From: CAWIKY01 sp963836905
Lineage (GTDB): Bacteria > Pseudomonadota > Alphaproteobacteria > Caulobacterales > Hyphomonadaceae
Direction of reading: 5' to 3'
Length of the DNA: 64,000 nucleotides
Assembly (NCBI GenBank): GCA_963836905.1
Contig: CAWIKY010000003.1
Span: forward strand, 186,001 to 250,000
Part shown: one piece after another, positions 30,063 through 37,195 of the stretch
Numbering within the stretch: the stretch's first letter is position 1
Layout of the letters: every line of letters starts with the position of its first letter
Made by a program: the position numbers and the translations under genes
Notes under the pieces: generated by a model
What the model was told of the DNA's origin: nothing
What the model saw: the letters and a program-made list of their open reading frames with translations, nothing else
The model's database searches: none

Positions 30063-31001
30063 GTGACGTCGATGATCACACATTTTCTTCCTTCCCGCCT
30101 GATGTGCGCCGCCGCTGCCCTAACAGCCGTAGTCATCGCGCCATCGGCGTTTGCAGAGGCTCCGCCTGCTGCCGAGCGTGCCTTTCTGGAACGGACCTCA
30201 CTGGCCGCTGCCGACGAAAAATGCGGCTATTTTACCGACATGGAACGTCTGGCGCTTGAGTCCGGGCGTTTGCAGGCACGCGGAGCCTTGCTACGCGGCG
30301 GGTTCGACCTTCCCGATATATCGCGCGGAGCCGAAGAGGTCAGCCGGTTCGCAATGTCCCGTATGTGTGGCGACCCGGAATTTCTCGCCAGTGCCAACAA
30401 GCTGAAGTCTGCCTTCGAGGCATTCCTTGGCCAGATTTCAATGCGCTATCCTGGGTCGGACAGTGAATGGCTGGCTTCCCGCAGCAAGTGGGACACATGG
30501 CGTGTGGTTCAAAGCCAGGGTACCGGCAAAAGTGAAGCCGTTTTCGGTATGCGGGCGCCTCCCCCGCCCGACAGACTGGACCTTGCGGGCGGCGAACAGA
30601 CATCGCCACAGCTCAATCTGTCTCTGGTCTACACCGCACCCGCCAGTGCACCCGAACCCGTCGGCGCGCGGATCTATCTGCGTGATACAGCCAAATGGGA
30701 TGAGCCATGGCTCGGAAATATCTTTACCGGCGAAAAAGGCACCGCGCCCCGTGGCATCGCTGCAAGCTGGTGGGCGACGAGCCGTTTCGTCGGCAAGCCC
30801 AACGAAAACGGACGTAGTGAAATTCTGCTCACCTTTCCGCGACAGGCACAGGCAGCGCTCGAAACGCTGGACCCTCGCGAGATGGTCGAGATCGAGATCA
30901 TCGCCAATCCTAGGGCGACGTCCCGTACGCCACTGGTCTACCGTTTCGAGGTCGGCGACTTTGCGGCTGCCCATGCGTTCGCACGCCTGCCGAACCTCTG
31001 A
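30063..31001 (+). CDS. secreted protein of unknown function
   Basis: 312 residues with a signal peptide (cleavage about APSAFAEA). The mature N-terminal part carries two Cys (DEKCGYF, SRMCGDPEF) in a helical region. The C-terminal half is beta-rich (NLSLVYTAPASAPEPVGARIYLRD; RSEILLTFPRQAQAALETL). Tryptophan clusters (WDTWR, WDEPWLG, ASWWAT) stand out. No family recognised. It is the last core gene before tRNA-Asp. Confidence 0.65.
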   Translation: MTSMITHFLPSRLMCAAAALTAVVIAPSAFAEAPPAAERAFLERTSLAAADEKCGYFTDMERLALESGRLQARGALLRGGFDLPDISRGAEEVSRFAMSRMCGDPEFLASANKLKSAFEAFLGQISMRYPGSDSEWLASRSKWDTWRVVQSQGTGKSEAVFGMRAPPPPDRLDLAGGEQTSPQLNLSLVYTAPASAPEPVGARIYLRDTAKWDEPWLGNIFTGEKGTAPRGIAASWWATSRFVGKPNENGRSEILLTFPRQAQAALETLDPREMVEIEIIANPRATSRTPLVYRFEVGDFAAAHAFARLPNL

Positions 31002-31115
31002 AGCGCATCCGTCACCCGCCATCAGGTCGGCGTTAACGCCAACATCCAAAAACCTGATATTTGACGCTTGACCTCTTTGCACTGAAAGCCTAATCACGGC
31101 CTTCGAAATGGCCAA

Positions 31116-31192
31116 GCGGGTGTAGCTCAGTTGGTTAGAGTACCGGCCTGTCACGCCGGGGGTCGCGGGTTCGAGTCCCGTCACTCGCGCCA
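31116..31192 (+). tRNA. tRNA-Asp(GTC), probable ICE attachment site
   Basis: A 77-nt tRNA. Acceptor GCGGGTG pairs with CACTCGC (one G-U); anticodon arm CCGGC-CTGTCAC-GCCGG gives anticodon GTC; T-arm GGGTTCGAGTCCC; encoded CCA. A tyrosine integrase starts 128 bp downstream, so its 3' end is the likely attL core. Confidence 0.96.
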
Positions 31193-31224
31193 TTTCTTCG
31201 GAAATGATAAGTTCTAAAATATTG

Positions 31225-31255
31225 AAAAGGCTCGGTTTTATCGTCGAGCCTTTTT
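31225..31255 (+). terminator. terminator after tRNA-Asp
   Basis: A 10-bp perfect stem (AAAAGGCTCG 31225-31234, CGAGCCTTTT 31245-31254) with a run of T residues after it, 32 nt downstream of the tRNA. It isolates the tRNA from the integrase. Confidence 0.85.
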
Positions 31256-31260
31256 CTTTT

Positions 31261-31320
31261 ACCCCATATATAGTAAAAATGGGGTAGAAAATTCGTCGGA
31301 AATGGGGTAAAGTCTCCCCA
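31261..31320 (+). promoter_or_regulatory. repeated ATGGGGT operator-like elements before the integrase
   Basis: The heptamer occurs four times in 60 bp: inverted as ACCCCAT (31261-31267), direct at 31279-31285 and 31302-31308, and inverted at the start codon (CCCCA 31316-31320). They form two nested inverted repeats. The arrangement fits a binding site for a regulator or for the integrase itself, but no protein is assigned. Confidence 0.5.
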
Positions 31321-32750
31321 TGAGCGCGACCCATAAGCCAGATCAATACCTGATGGAACGCGCCGGAAGATGGTATTATCAACGCTTTATTCCGGCCCGG
31401 TTTCAGCATGTGGATTCGCGCAAACGCATTCGCACTGCCCTGCGCACAAAATCAGTCGACATCGCCCGCCTTAGGCGAGACGCACTAGCTGAAGCAGACG
31501 ATGCTTATTGGTTGGCTCTTTCGATTGAAGCCGCAGAAAATGGTGGGGTCAGCGACGCCACGTTGGAAGCCGAAGAGCACCGCTATGAAGCAGCCCAGGC
31601 CCGCGCCATGGCCTATGGGTTCAAATACAAACCTGCAGAGGATCTGGCGAAAGAAGCCAGGGCCGATAAACGTGTCGAACGCCTGCTAGAACGGATCGAA
31701 GAATTAGAGCGCCAGACCGGTGCCTCGGGTCGCCCGCCGCTTGCGGACACCGAAGCCTTGCTCGGCGGTGTTGAGAAACCTGAAAAGCCTCTTGCGGATG
31801 TCACGAGTGCCTTTGAGCTTTATGTGTCCGAGATTGCATTTGACGAGCAAAGAAAGAAATCGCCCAAACAGCGGCGCAATTGGGAAAAGACCAAACGCAC
31901 TTCGATCAACTATTTCATCGATGTGATCGATGACGTGCCGCTCAATGAAATCACGCGCGAAATGGCGCTCGCCTATCGTAGTTGGTGGATCGAGCGCATG
32001 ATACCCGGCGACGGCGATACAAAGCCTGCCAGCCCGAATACAGCCAACCGGCACATCGGCAATATGCGCAGTCTCTATGACGCGTATTTCACGCATATCG
32101 GTTCAGAGGAGCGGCTCAATCCCTTCCGGAAGATGTTCTTCAAGGACGATCAGGAAACGAAAGTGCCGCCTTTCCTCGATGACTGGGTGCGCGACAAGAT
32201 ACTTGTGCCCGGCATGTTTGACGACCTAAACGATGATCTGCGCCTTATGATCTATGTGCTCATTGAGACAGGCGCGCGGATAAGCGAAATTTGCAATCTT
32301 ATGCCGGAGCAAATCAGACTGGATTCTAACACACCACATATCGAAATCCGCGCGATTGACCGTGAGCTCAAAACTGTAACGTCAAAGCGAGAAATCCCAC
32401 TCGTCGGTGTGGCTTTAGAGGCCATGCGTTACGCGCCGAACGGCTTTCCACATTACCGTGATCGCGGAGAGCTAGTTTCTGCCAATCTGATGAAGGCGTT
32501 CCGTCACCGCGACCTGTTTCCAACGACGGATCATGTCATATATTCTTTCCGTCATGCTTTTGAAGACAGAATGCTGGAGGCAGGAATCGATTTCGGGATG
32601 CGCTGCTATCTGATGGGGCACAAAAATCCGCGCCCAGATTATGGCAGCAAGGGCTCACTAGAGTTTCGCCAGGAACTCTTAATGAAAATTGCGCACCCTT
32701 ATCCCATGGGGCTTGTAAAGCCGTCCAGCGCTATGGATGAACCTGCCTAA
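31320..32750 (+). CDS. int: tyrosine-type site-specific integrase
   Basis: 476 residues. N-terminal binding domain (GRWYYQRFIPARFQHVDSRK, TKSVDIARLRRDALAEADDA), core-binding SAM-like domain (about 160-265; INYFIDVIDDVPLNEITREM), and catalytic domain with the first Arg in LIETGARISEICNL, a Lys strand near TSKREIPLVG, the box SFRHAFEDRMLEAGI, and MGHKNPRPDYG. The catalytic Tyr is probably in or after PDYGSK. It is expected to drive insertion into tRNA-Asp. First gene of the element. Confidence 0.93.
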   Translation: MSATHKPDQYLMERAGRWYYQRFIPARFQHVDSRKRIRTALRTKSVDIARLRRDALAEADDAYWLALSIEAAENGGVSDATLEAEEHRYEAAQARAMAYGFKYKPAEDLAKEARADKRVERLLERIEELERQTGASGRPPLADTEALLGGVEKPEKPLADVTSAFELYVSEIAFDEQRKKSPKQRRNWEKTKRTSINYFIDVIDDVPLNEITREMALAYRSWWIERMIPGDGDTKPASPNTANRHIGNMRSLYDAYFTHIGSEERLNPFRKMFFKDDQETKVPPFLDDWVRDKILVPGMFDDLNDDLRLMIYVLIETGARISEICNLMPEQIRLDSNTPHIEIRAIDRELKTVTSKREIPLVGVALEAMRYAPNGFPHYRDRGELVSANLMKAFRHRDLFPTTDHVIYSFRHAFEDRMLEAGIDFGMRCYLMGHKNPRPDYGSKGSLEFRQELLMKIAHPYPMGLVKPSSAMDEPA

Positions 32751-32964
32751 TCTTGTCTTTCCCATTTCTGGTATTTTTATCGTTGGCAGGCTTTCTAAAC
32801 TCAGCAAGCTGGGTACGGCGAGCATTGCGGGCATCAAGCTCTTCTTTCAACGCCTCGAAGATCGGCCAATACACCTCGCCGTGACACTCGATGGCATTGG
32901 CAACTGTGCGCAATGCGCGGCGCAGACGCACTTCAGTGACAGGGGATGATGAATTCTGACCCAT
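32731..32964 (-). CDS. small basic protein convergent with the integrase
   Basis: 77 residues, helical (EVRLRRALRTVANAIECHG, YWPIFEALKEELDARNARR), with a charged tail. It overlaps the last 20 bp of the integrase on the other strand. Similar small ORFs often sit after ICE integrases; no function assigned. It resembles a small DNA-binding or accessory factor only in size and charge. Confidence 0.5.
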   Translation of the reverse strand: MGQNSSSPVTEVRLRRALRTVANAIECHGEVYWPIFEALKEELDARNARRTQLAEFRKPANDKNTRNGKDKIRQVHP

Positions 32965-33041
32965 TGAAGGATTTTAGATGATATGTGCCGGCTCGTAAGA
33001 GGAGAAAGCGGGTAAAAATTTAGGTGAATTTTGAGTGTGAG

Positions 33042-33061
33042 AGCTGAAAATTCAGCTTTTT
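33042..33061. terminator. short hairpin with T-tract
   Basis: AGCTGAA (33042-33048) and TTCAGCT (33051-33057) form a 7-bp stem with a 2-nt loop, followed by TTTT. It lies in an AT-rich gap before the HNH gene. The small loop makes it a weak candidate. Confidence 0.4.
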
Positions 33062-33127
33062 ATCAATTTTTCTAAAAAAGCTGACCGTTGGCGCATAAAT
33101 AGATTTATCTGCGCGGAGGAGTCCTGA

Positions 33128-34081
33128 ATGAGAATAGAAGAAGCAATTAAGTATTACGGAGATCGTTACGATTGTGTAGGGCAATGGAAAATTCGCCCTG
33201 ACAGCGAGAAAATTTATTTGGGAAGCAAAGACGACAAATATTGCCGATTTTGCTTACAAAGCGGTGATGATGTCACGTTCCGAAAAAAGGCGCACGCTAT
33301 TCCTGAGGCTCTTGGCAATAAAGCGCTGTTTTCCTTTTACGAATGTGATGCGTGTAATGAGCTGTTTGGGCAAACCATTGAAACGGATTTCGGGGCATGG
33401 TCGAAACCAATGCGCACCATCTGCCGCATTACCGGAAAAAATGGAGTCCCAAGCATCAGGCTCACTCATGATGGGGTAGCAAGAATTGATGTCAACGATA
33501 ATGTGCTGTCGATAAAGGACTATGAGCACAATCCGAGTTTCGAGCTTGATGAGGCCTCCAACTCAGCGAAGCTTTCTCTGAAACGAGACACCTATACACC
33601 GATCGCTGTCGTCAAAGCTTTCGTTAAGTTCGGCCTTACACTGATGCCAGCCAACAATATGAGTGAATTCGAATTGGCACGCGAATGGATTAGAAATCCA
33701 GATCATGCCGCTGATTTCGTTTCTGCTCTACCTCTAATCTACACGTTCATATCAGGTCCAATGCCTAACGACATTATTAGCCTGAAGACATTTATCCGTA
33801 AGGACGGGATAACGGATGCGCCATACGCATTCTATATACTGACCTATGCGAATGAGATATTCCAAGTCTTCTTGCCATGTCCGCTACAAGATACATCAGT
33901 ACACGAAGTAAATCTGACATTTCCGGCATATCCAAACAACATTCAAATGGGCTATGCTCCGGAATATAAATTTGGGTCGAAAAACTTGGATATGATGAAG
34001 CGGGAACGGGTTGTCGGAGAGATACATACTGTCACCATAGGGTATGATTATTTGGAGACAAATAATCGCGAAAATACCTAA
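33128..34081 (+). CDS. HNH endonuclease-like protein (HNH_5 type)
   Basis: 317 residues. The N-terminal third holds a zinc-ribbon HNH pattern: CRFC (about residue 39), KKAHAIPEALGN with the central His, and CDACNELFG with a second CxxC and Asn. The rest (about 110-317) has no recognised domain and contains a beta-rich region. A strong GGAGGAG precedes the ATG. The gene is AT-richer than the metal cargo. It could be a defence nuclease or a homing-type enzyme; the family match rests on the motif only. Confidence 0.7.
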   Translation: MRIEEAIKYYGDRYDCVGQWKIRPDSEKIYLGSKDDKYCRFCLQSGDDVTFRKKAHAIPEALGNKALFSFYECDACNELFGQTIETDFGAWSKPMRTICRITGKNGVPSIRLTHDGVARIDVNDNVLSIKDYEHNPSFELDEASNSAKLSLKRDTYTPIAVVKAFVKFGLTLMPANNMSEFELAREWIRNPDHAADFVSALPLIYTFISGPMPNDIISLKTFIRKDGITDAPYAFYILTYANEIFQVFLPCPLQDTSVHEVNLTFPAYPNNIQMGYAPEYKFGSKNLDMMKRERVVGEIHTVTIGYDYLETNNRENT

Positions 34082-34083
34082 AC

Positions 34084-34902
34084 TCAGTTAAGGTCGTTAA
34101 CCTCGACGACTGGTGAGACACCATAAGCTAATTTTTGTTTTTTGCCGCATTCTCGGCACGCCCATTCCAATCCTACACTGAACTCGTTTTCCCAAATATA
34201 GTTTTTCGTGTCGCACTCGGTTGAAACACAAGGAATGGCCGATTGTCTTGGTTCAAAAGAGACCTGATTGTCTTCTGTCCTGCTCATATTGTAGGTGGCT
34301 TTGCATGCCCAACATTCTACCTTTCTCACATCGACGCCGTTCAACAGTCGGCGGCGAACAGGCTTTTCACAGACAAAACACTCTACCTCACCACGATTGG
34401 TCATGGACGTTCCCCATATCTTCGACGCGAGAACGGTTTCAATTGCATCAACGATCTTCACACAGCGGTTGCGAAGTTTCGACATGTCGTGAGTTTTTTT
34501 CTTCTCAAGCTGCGCTAATGTAGGAGTGTGAAGATATGATCCTAGAGCGTCATAGTGCTTTTTTAGTGTTCCCAGTTTAAGTACGTTGTCTGTGCCAAGC
34601 ATGGTCATCGTCTCGGGGGTTTCTCCGTAAGACGGCTCTAGGCCAAATGACAGCGTTGCTGCTGTGTCCGCTTGTGGGTCAACCTCTAGCATACGCTCCA
34701 TCAGACGTTTCGGCTGCCATGTTTTCATTTGGTCTGGACCTAACTCATCAGCGTAAGTCATCGCGCGTTCATAGGTCAGAGCTTCCATCGCCATTCGTAA
34801 TTGGAGCGCTGCATCTCTAAGATCATCATCGTTGTCAGTGCTCATTTTCGCGTTGCATTTCTTCAACGCTTGTCGGGCCATATGTCGAAAGTTTGGTTTC
34901 AT
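34084..34902 (-). CDS. unrecognised zinc-binding protein
   Basis: 272 residues from MKPNFRHMARQ; an upstream ATG at 34923 would overlap the next gene. An N-terminal helical part (LRDAALQLRMAMEALTYERA) resembles the domains of abortive-infection type HEPN/DUF4145 proteins in pattern only. The C-terminal part has three CxxC pairs (CFVC, CWAC, CREC) plus CVSTEC, suggesting zinc ribbons. It ends 3 bp from the stop of the convergent HNH gene. Confidence 0.55.
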   Translation of the reverse strand: MKPNFRHMARQALKKCNAKMSTDNDDDLRDAALQLRMAMEALTYERAMTYADELGPDQMKTWQPKRLMERMLEVDPQADTAATLSFGLEPSYGETPETMTMLGTDNVLKLGTLKKHYDALGSYLHTPTLAQLEKKKTHDMSKLRNRCVKIVDAIETVLASKIWGTSMTNRGEVECFVCEKPVRRRLLNGVDVRKVECWACKATYNMSRTEDNQVSFEPRQSAIPCVSTECDTKNYIWENEFSVGLEWACRECGKKQKLAYGVSPVVEVNDLN

Positions 34903-34906
34903 GCTA

Positions 34907-35353
34907 TTAGCTATATACGGCAAACAAAAGCGCCAAACCCGCCGCCGCGATCCAATCGATTACAACGCAGAACGGAATATACCAGCGGGGCACTTTGGCA
35001 CCAAACAGACCATTGTGGTGAATGAGATCCCAGACGCCATGCAGGAAGAGTGCAACCACGAATATGTAGGGCGACCAAATTGCACCGAGCAGAGCCATCA
35101 CGCCGAAGAGCGCCGCAATACAGAGTTCTGTAAGAAACACCAAAGGGCGGCCATCGCTGGCACCAAAGCCAACATAAGCCCCAGCGATAATGGCAATCGT
35201 GATCGCTATGGTTAGGCGACTGATGTCGTCGGGAAGAATAAGATGCGCCGGGATTGCAACCCCGAGCACTAGGGCAGACAGAAAAATGCGGGGAGAAAAT
35301 TTATGGATATGGGAATCAGCGGTGTGCTGATGCGTTTGCCTCATATCGCTCAT
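34907..35353 (-). CDS. multi-pass membrane protein coupled to csoR
   Basis: 148 residues with about four to five membrane segments (IFLSALVLGVAIPAHLIL, ITIAIIAGAYVGFGA, CIAALFGVMALLGAIW, FCVVIDWIAAAGLALLFAV). A conserved-looking loop GVWDLIHHNG precedes the last helix. The HGVWD-IHH motif recalls DUF6010 membrane proteins, which I cannot verify. The N-terminus is His-rich (HQHTADSHIH). Its ATG overlaps the csoR stop, so it is under CsoR control and probably metal-related. Confidence 0.6.
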   Translation of the reverse strand: MSDMRQTHQHTADSHIHKFSPRIFLSALVLGVAIPAHLILPDDISRLTIAITIAIIAGAYVGFGASDGRPLVFLTELCIAALFGVMALLGAIWSPYIFVVALFLHGVWDLIHHNGLFGAKVPRWYIPFCVVIDWIAAAGLALLFAVYS

Positions 35354-35619
35354 CGCTTCAGCTTGTCGAACAAATCGATCAGTTCCGAGACCTTTTCGCG
35401 CTGCGCTTCGGCGTCGCCGGATTCAATCGCTTCAGCCACGCAGCTATTGGCGTGGTCTTTGAGAATTTCACTCTCGGCGCGGGCCAGTGCCGATTTGACG
35501 GCTTGCATCTGATGGAGAACGTCGATGCAGTATCGGTCCTCTTCGAGCATCTTGATGATGCCGCGGACCTGACCTTCCAGTCGGCGGAGACGGTTGATGG
35601 TCTGAGAAGATTGTTGCAT
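35350..35619 (-). CDS. csoR: CsoR-type copper-sensing repressor
   Basis: 89 residues of the CsoR/RcnR/FrmR all-helical fold. The Cu(I) ligand set is present: Cys in DRYCIDVL, His in LKDHANSC, and the following Cys (C-H-C pattern). The N-terminal INRLRRLEGQVRGIIKMLEED is the DNA-contact helix region. The repressor releases DNA on Cu(I) binding. A matching operator lies just upstream, between it and the divergent copper genes. Confidence 0.92.
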   Translation of the reverse strand: MQQSSQTINRLRRLEGQVRGIIKMLEEDRYCIDVLHQMQAVKSALARAESEILKDHANSCVAEAIESGDAEAQREKVSELIDLFDKLKR

Positions 35620-35625
35620 TGACGA

Positions 35626-35642
35626 ATACCCTTATGGGGTAT
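35626..35642. promoter_or_regulatory. CsoR operator
   Basis: ATACCC (35626-35631) and GGGTAT (35637-35642) form an inverted repeat around TTATG, close to the known ATACCC-N-GGGTAT CsoR sites. It lies 7 bp upstream of the csoR start codon and before the divergent gene, so it can govern both directions. Confidence 0.75.
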
Positions 35643-35673
35643 ATCTAGTGAGCTTAGGAGATTGCGTCAAATC

Positions 35674-36144
35674 ATGTTTTTGCAAAGCGTCAGACCTGCA
35701 TTGCTATCTGCCCTCGTCATCCTATTTGGCGTGGCCCAGATCTTTTGCGTATGCGCGAATGCAGACGCATCTGTGCTAAAACATACCGAGCATCAGATGG
35801 AGCGATCTGAGGCCATTCAAGCTGAAAAGCCACATTGCGACCCGAAACATGCGCCTGCCGCTTCACACACAGAAAAGACAGACAAACACAGCCAGCATAC
35901 CGGCGATCATGAACATGCGGCCGATTGTGCACACTGTAATGATGCCAATGTTCTCGTGGGTGCCAATGATGTTATTTCGCCGGTTAGTCTGCCATCGCCA
36001 GCTGATGAGGACTTTCTAGCGCCTACCGCCCAAGCATTGCCAGTAACGCGCGCCCTTATGGCGCCGAACGCTCTGGACGGGCTCCGATGGCTTCATCCAC
36101 CATCCTTCACATTGGTGACCCTAAAAATCCGTTTGACGATTTAG
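35674..36144 (+). CDS. His-rich exported protein
   Basis: 156 residues from ATG 35674 (an in-frame TTG lies at 35662). A hydrophobic N-terminus (LLSALVILFGVAQIFCVCAN) serves as signal or anchor. The centre is rich in His and charged residues (HTEHQMERS, HTEKTDKHSQHTGDHEHAADCAHC). CAHCND plus the His run suggests metal binding in the periplasm. It is divergent from csoR across the operator, so probably copper-induced. A gap of about 240 bp without a supported gene follows. Confidence 0.6.
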   Translation: MFLQSVRPALLSALVILFGVAQIFCVCANADASVLKHTEHQMERSEAIQAEKPHCDPKHAPAASHTEKTDKHSQHTGDHEHAADCAHCNDANVLVGANDVISPVSLPSPADEDFLAPTAQALPVTRALMAPNALDGLRWLHPPSFTLVTLKIRLTI

Positions 36145-36388
36145 AGACCGGCTCGCAGTCATGCGCCATCAACCCCTTGGCGGCGTGTGTCTTGGACGAG
36201 TCCGGTCATTTGTTTTGCCCCACAAAACACCTGACCAGCTGCGTCCACAGCGATGCTTGGTTTCCCTATCCGTAAGTCTGTTGCCCGCCCTATAGCAGCA
36301 AAGACTGCCCATTGGATCGTAGATGTCTTCGCATTGCTGACGCGCACTCAAAGACGCCTCCCTCCCAGCAATAACAGGAATCCACAAG

Positions 36389-37159
36389 ATGACTTTACGT
36401 TTCAAAACCGCTCTACTCGTCTCATCACTCGCGCTTATGACAGCGCTTCCAGCCACGGCACAGATGCCCGATCATATCGGGCATAATATACCGGTTCATG
36501 ACATGGCGGGTATGAAGCATGACCGCAGCGCGCACATGGTTGAAGCCCTGGCGACGGTCACGGCCATTCTGCCCAGGGAAAACCGGATCAGCCTTTCGCA
36601 CGGTGCTATTCCTGATGTGAGTTGGCCTGCTGCGACCATGAAATTCCCTGTAAGCAACAGCATAGACGTGACGGCGTTCAAACCCGGAGACCGCGTTCAG
36701 CTCACCTTGCACCGCGCCAAAAATGGCGGCCTGCCACTCGTTGAATTATGCCCCACAACTTCAACAGATGTTCAGCCCGGACTTTGCGCAGGCAGCGACA
36801 TGATGGATCACGGGACTACGGACCATAGCAGCATGGATCACAGTGCGATGGGTCACGGCGATACGGAAAAGACGGACGTGACAACCACTGGAACCGTGCT
36901 GCGCATTGATGCGGCTGCACGGGGCCTACGGATCAAGCATGACCCCATTCCCGAAATTGGCTGGCCCGTTATGACCATGCAGTTTGAGGTCGCAGACGAT
37001 GTAGATCTGACAGGCTTGTCAAACGGCGATGCCATCAGTTTCGATTTCGACCCTGAAATGGAAGATGGCTACGTCATTTATGCCATTCGCCCGGCCACCT
37101 ACACACCTCAAACAACAGAACCGGCAGCAGATGGCCATGGCGACCACGACGGTCACTAA
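36389..37159 (+). CDS. periplasmic copper-binding protein with two CusF domains
   Basis: 256 residues with a signal peptide ending PATAQ. Two CusF-like beta-barrels are seen: one at about residues 52-118 (LSHGAIPDVSWPAATMKF) and one at about 165-235 (GTVLRIDAAARGLRIKH, then IPEIGWPVMTMQF). The WPxMTM/WPAATM motifs carry the Met/Trp Cu(I) site. The linker and both ends are His/Met-rich (HGTTDHSSMDHSAMGHGD). The first domain has AATM instead of MTM, so it may bind differently. Precedes copA. Confidence 0.85.
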   Translation: MTLRFKTALLVSSLALMTALPATAQMPDHIGHNIPVHDMAGMKHDRSAHMVEALATVTAILPRENRISLSHGAIPDVSWPAATMKFPVSNSIDVTAFKPGDRVQLTLHRAKNGGLPLVELCPTTSTDVQPGLCAGSDMMDHGTTDHSSMDHSAMGHGDTEKTDVTTTGTVLRIDAAARGLRIKHDPIPEIGWPVMTMQFEVADDVDLTGLSNGDAISFDFDPEMEDGYVIYAIRPATYTPQTTEPAADGHGDHDGH

Positions 37160-37195
37160 TCCATTCAATGCGCCCCCTCAATTCGGAGACACTCC

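Noticed and set aside
30438..31409. 323-codon minus-strand frame covering tRNA-Asp and the integrase start
   Set aside because: It runs across a tRNA and is antisense to a secreted protein with a clear signal; typical of GC-rich shadow frames.
36145..36388. Short frames in the gap before the CusF-type gene (plus 36087-36275, minus 36159-36347)
   Set aside because: Both are short, overlap each other and lack start signals; the gap is probably a leader region.
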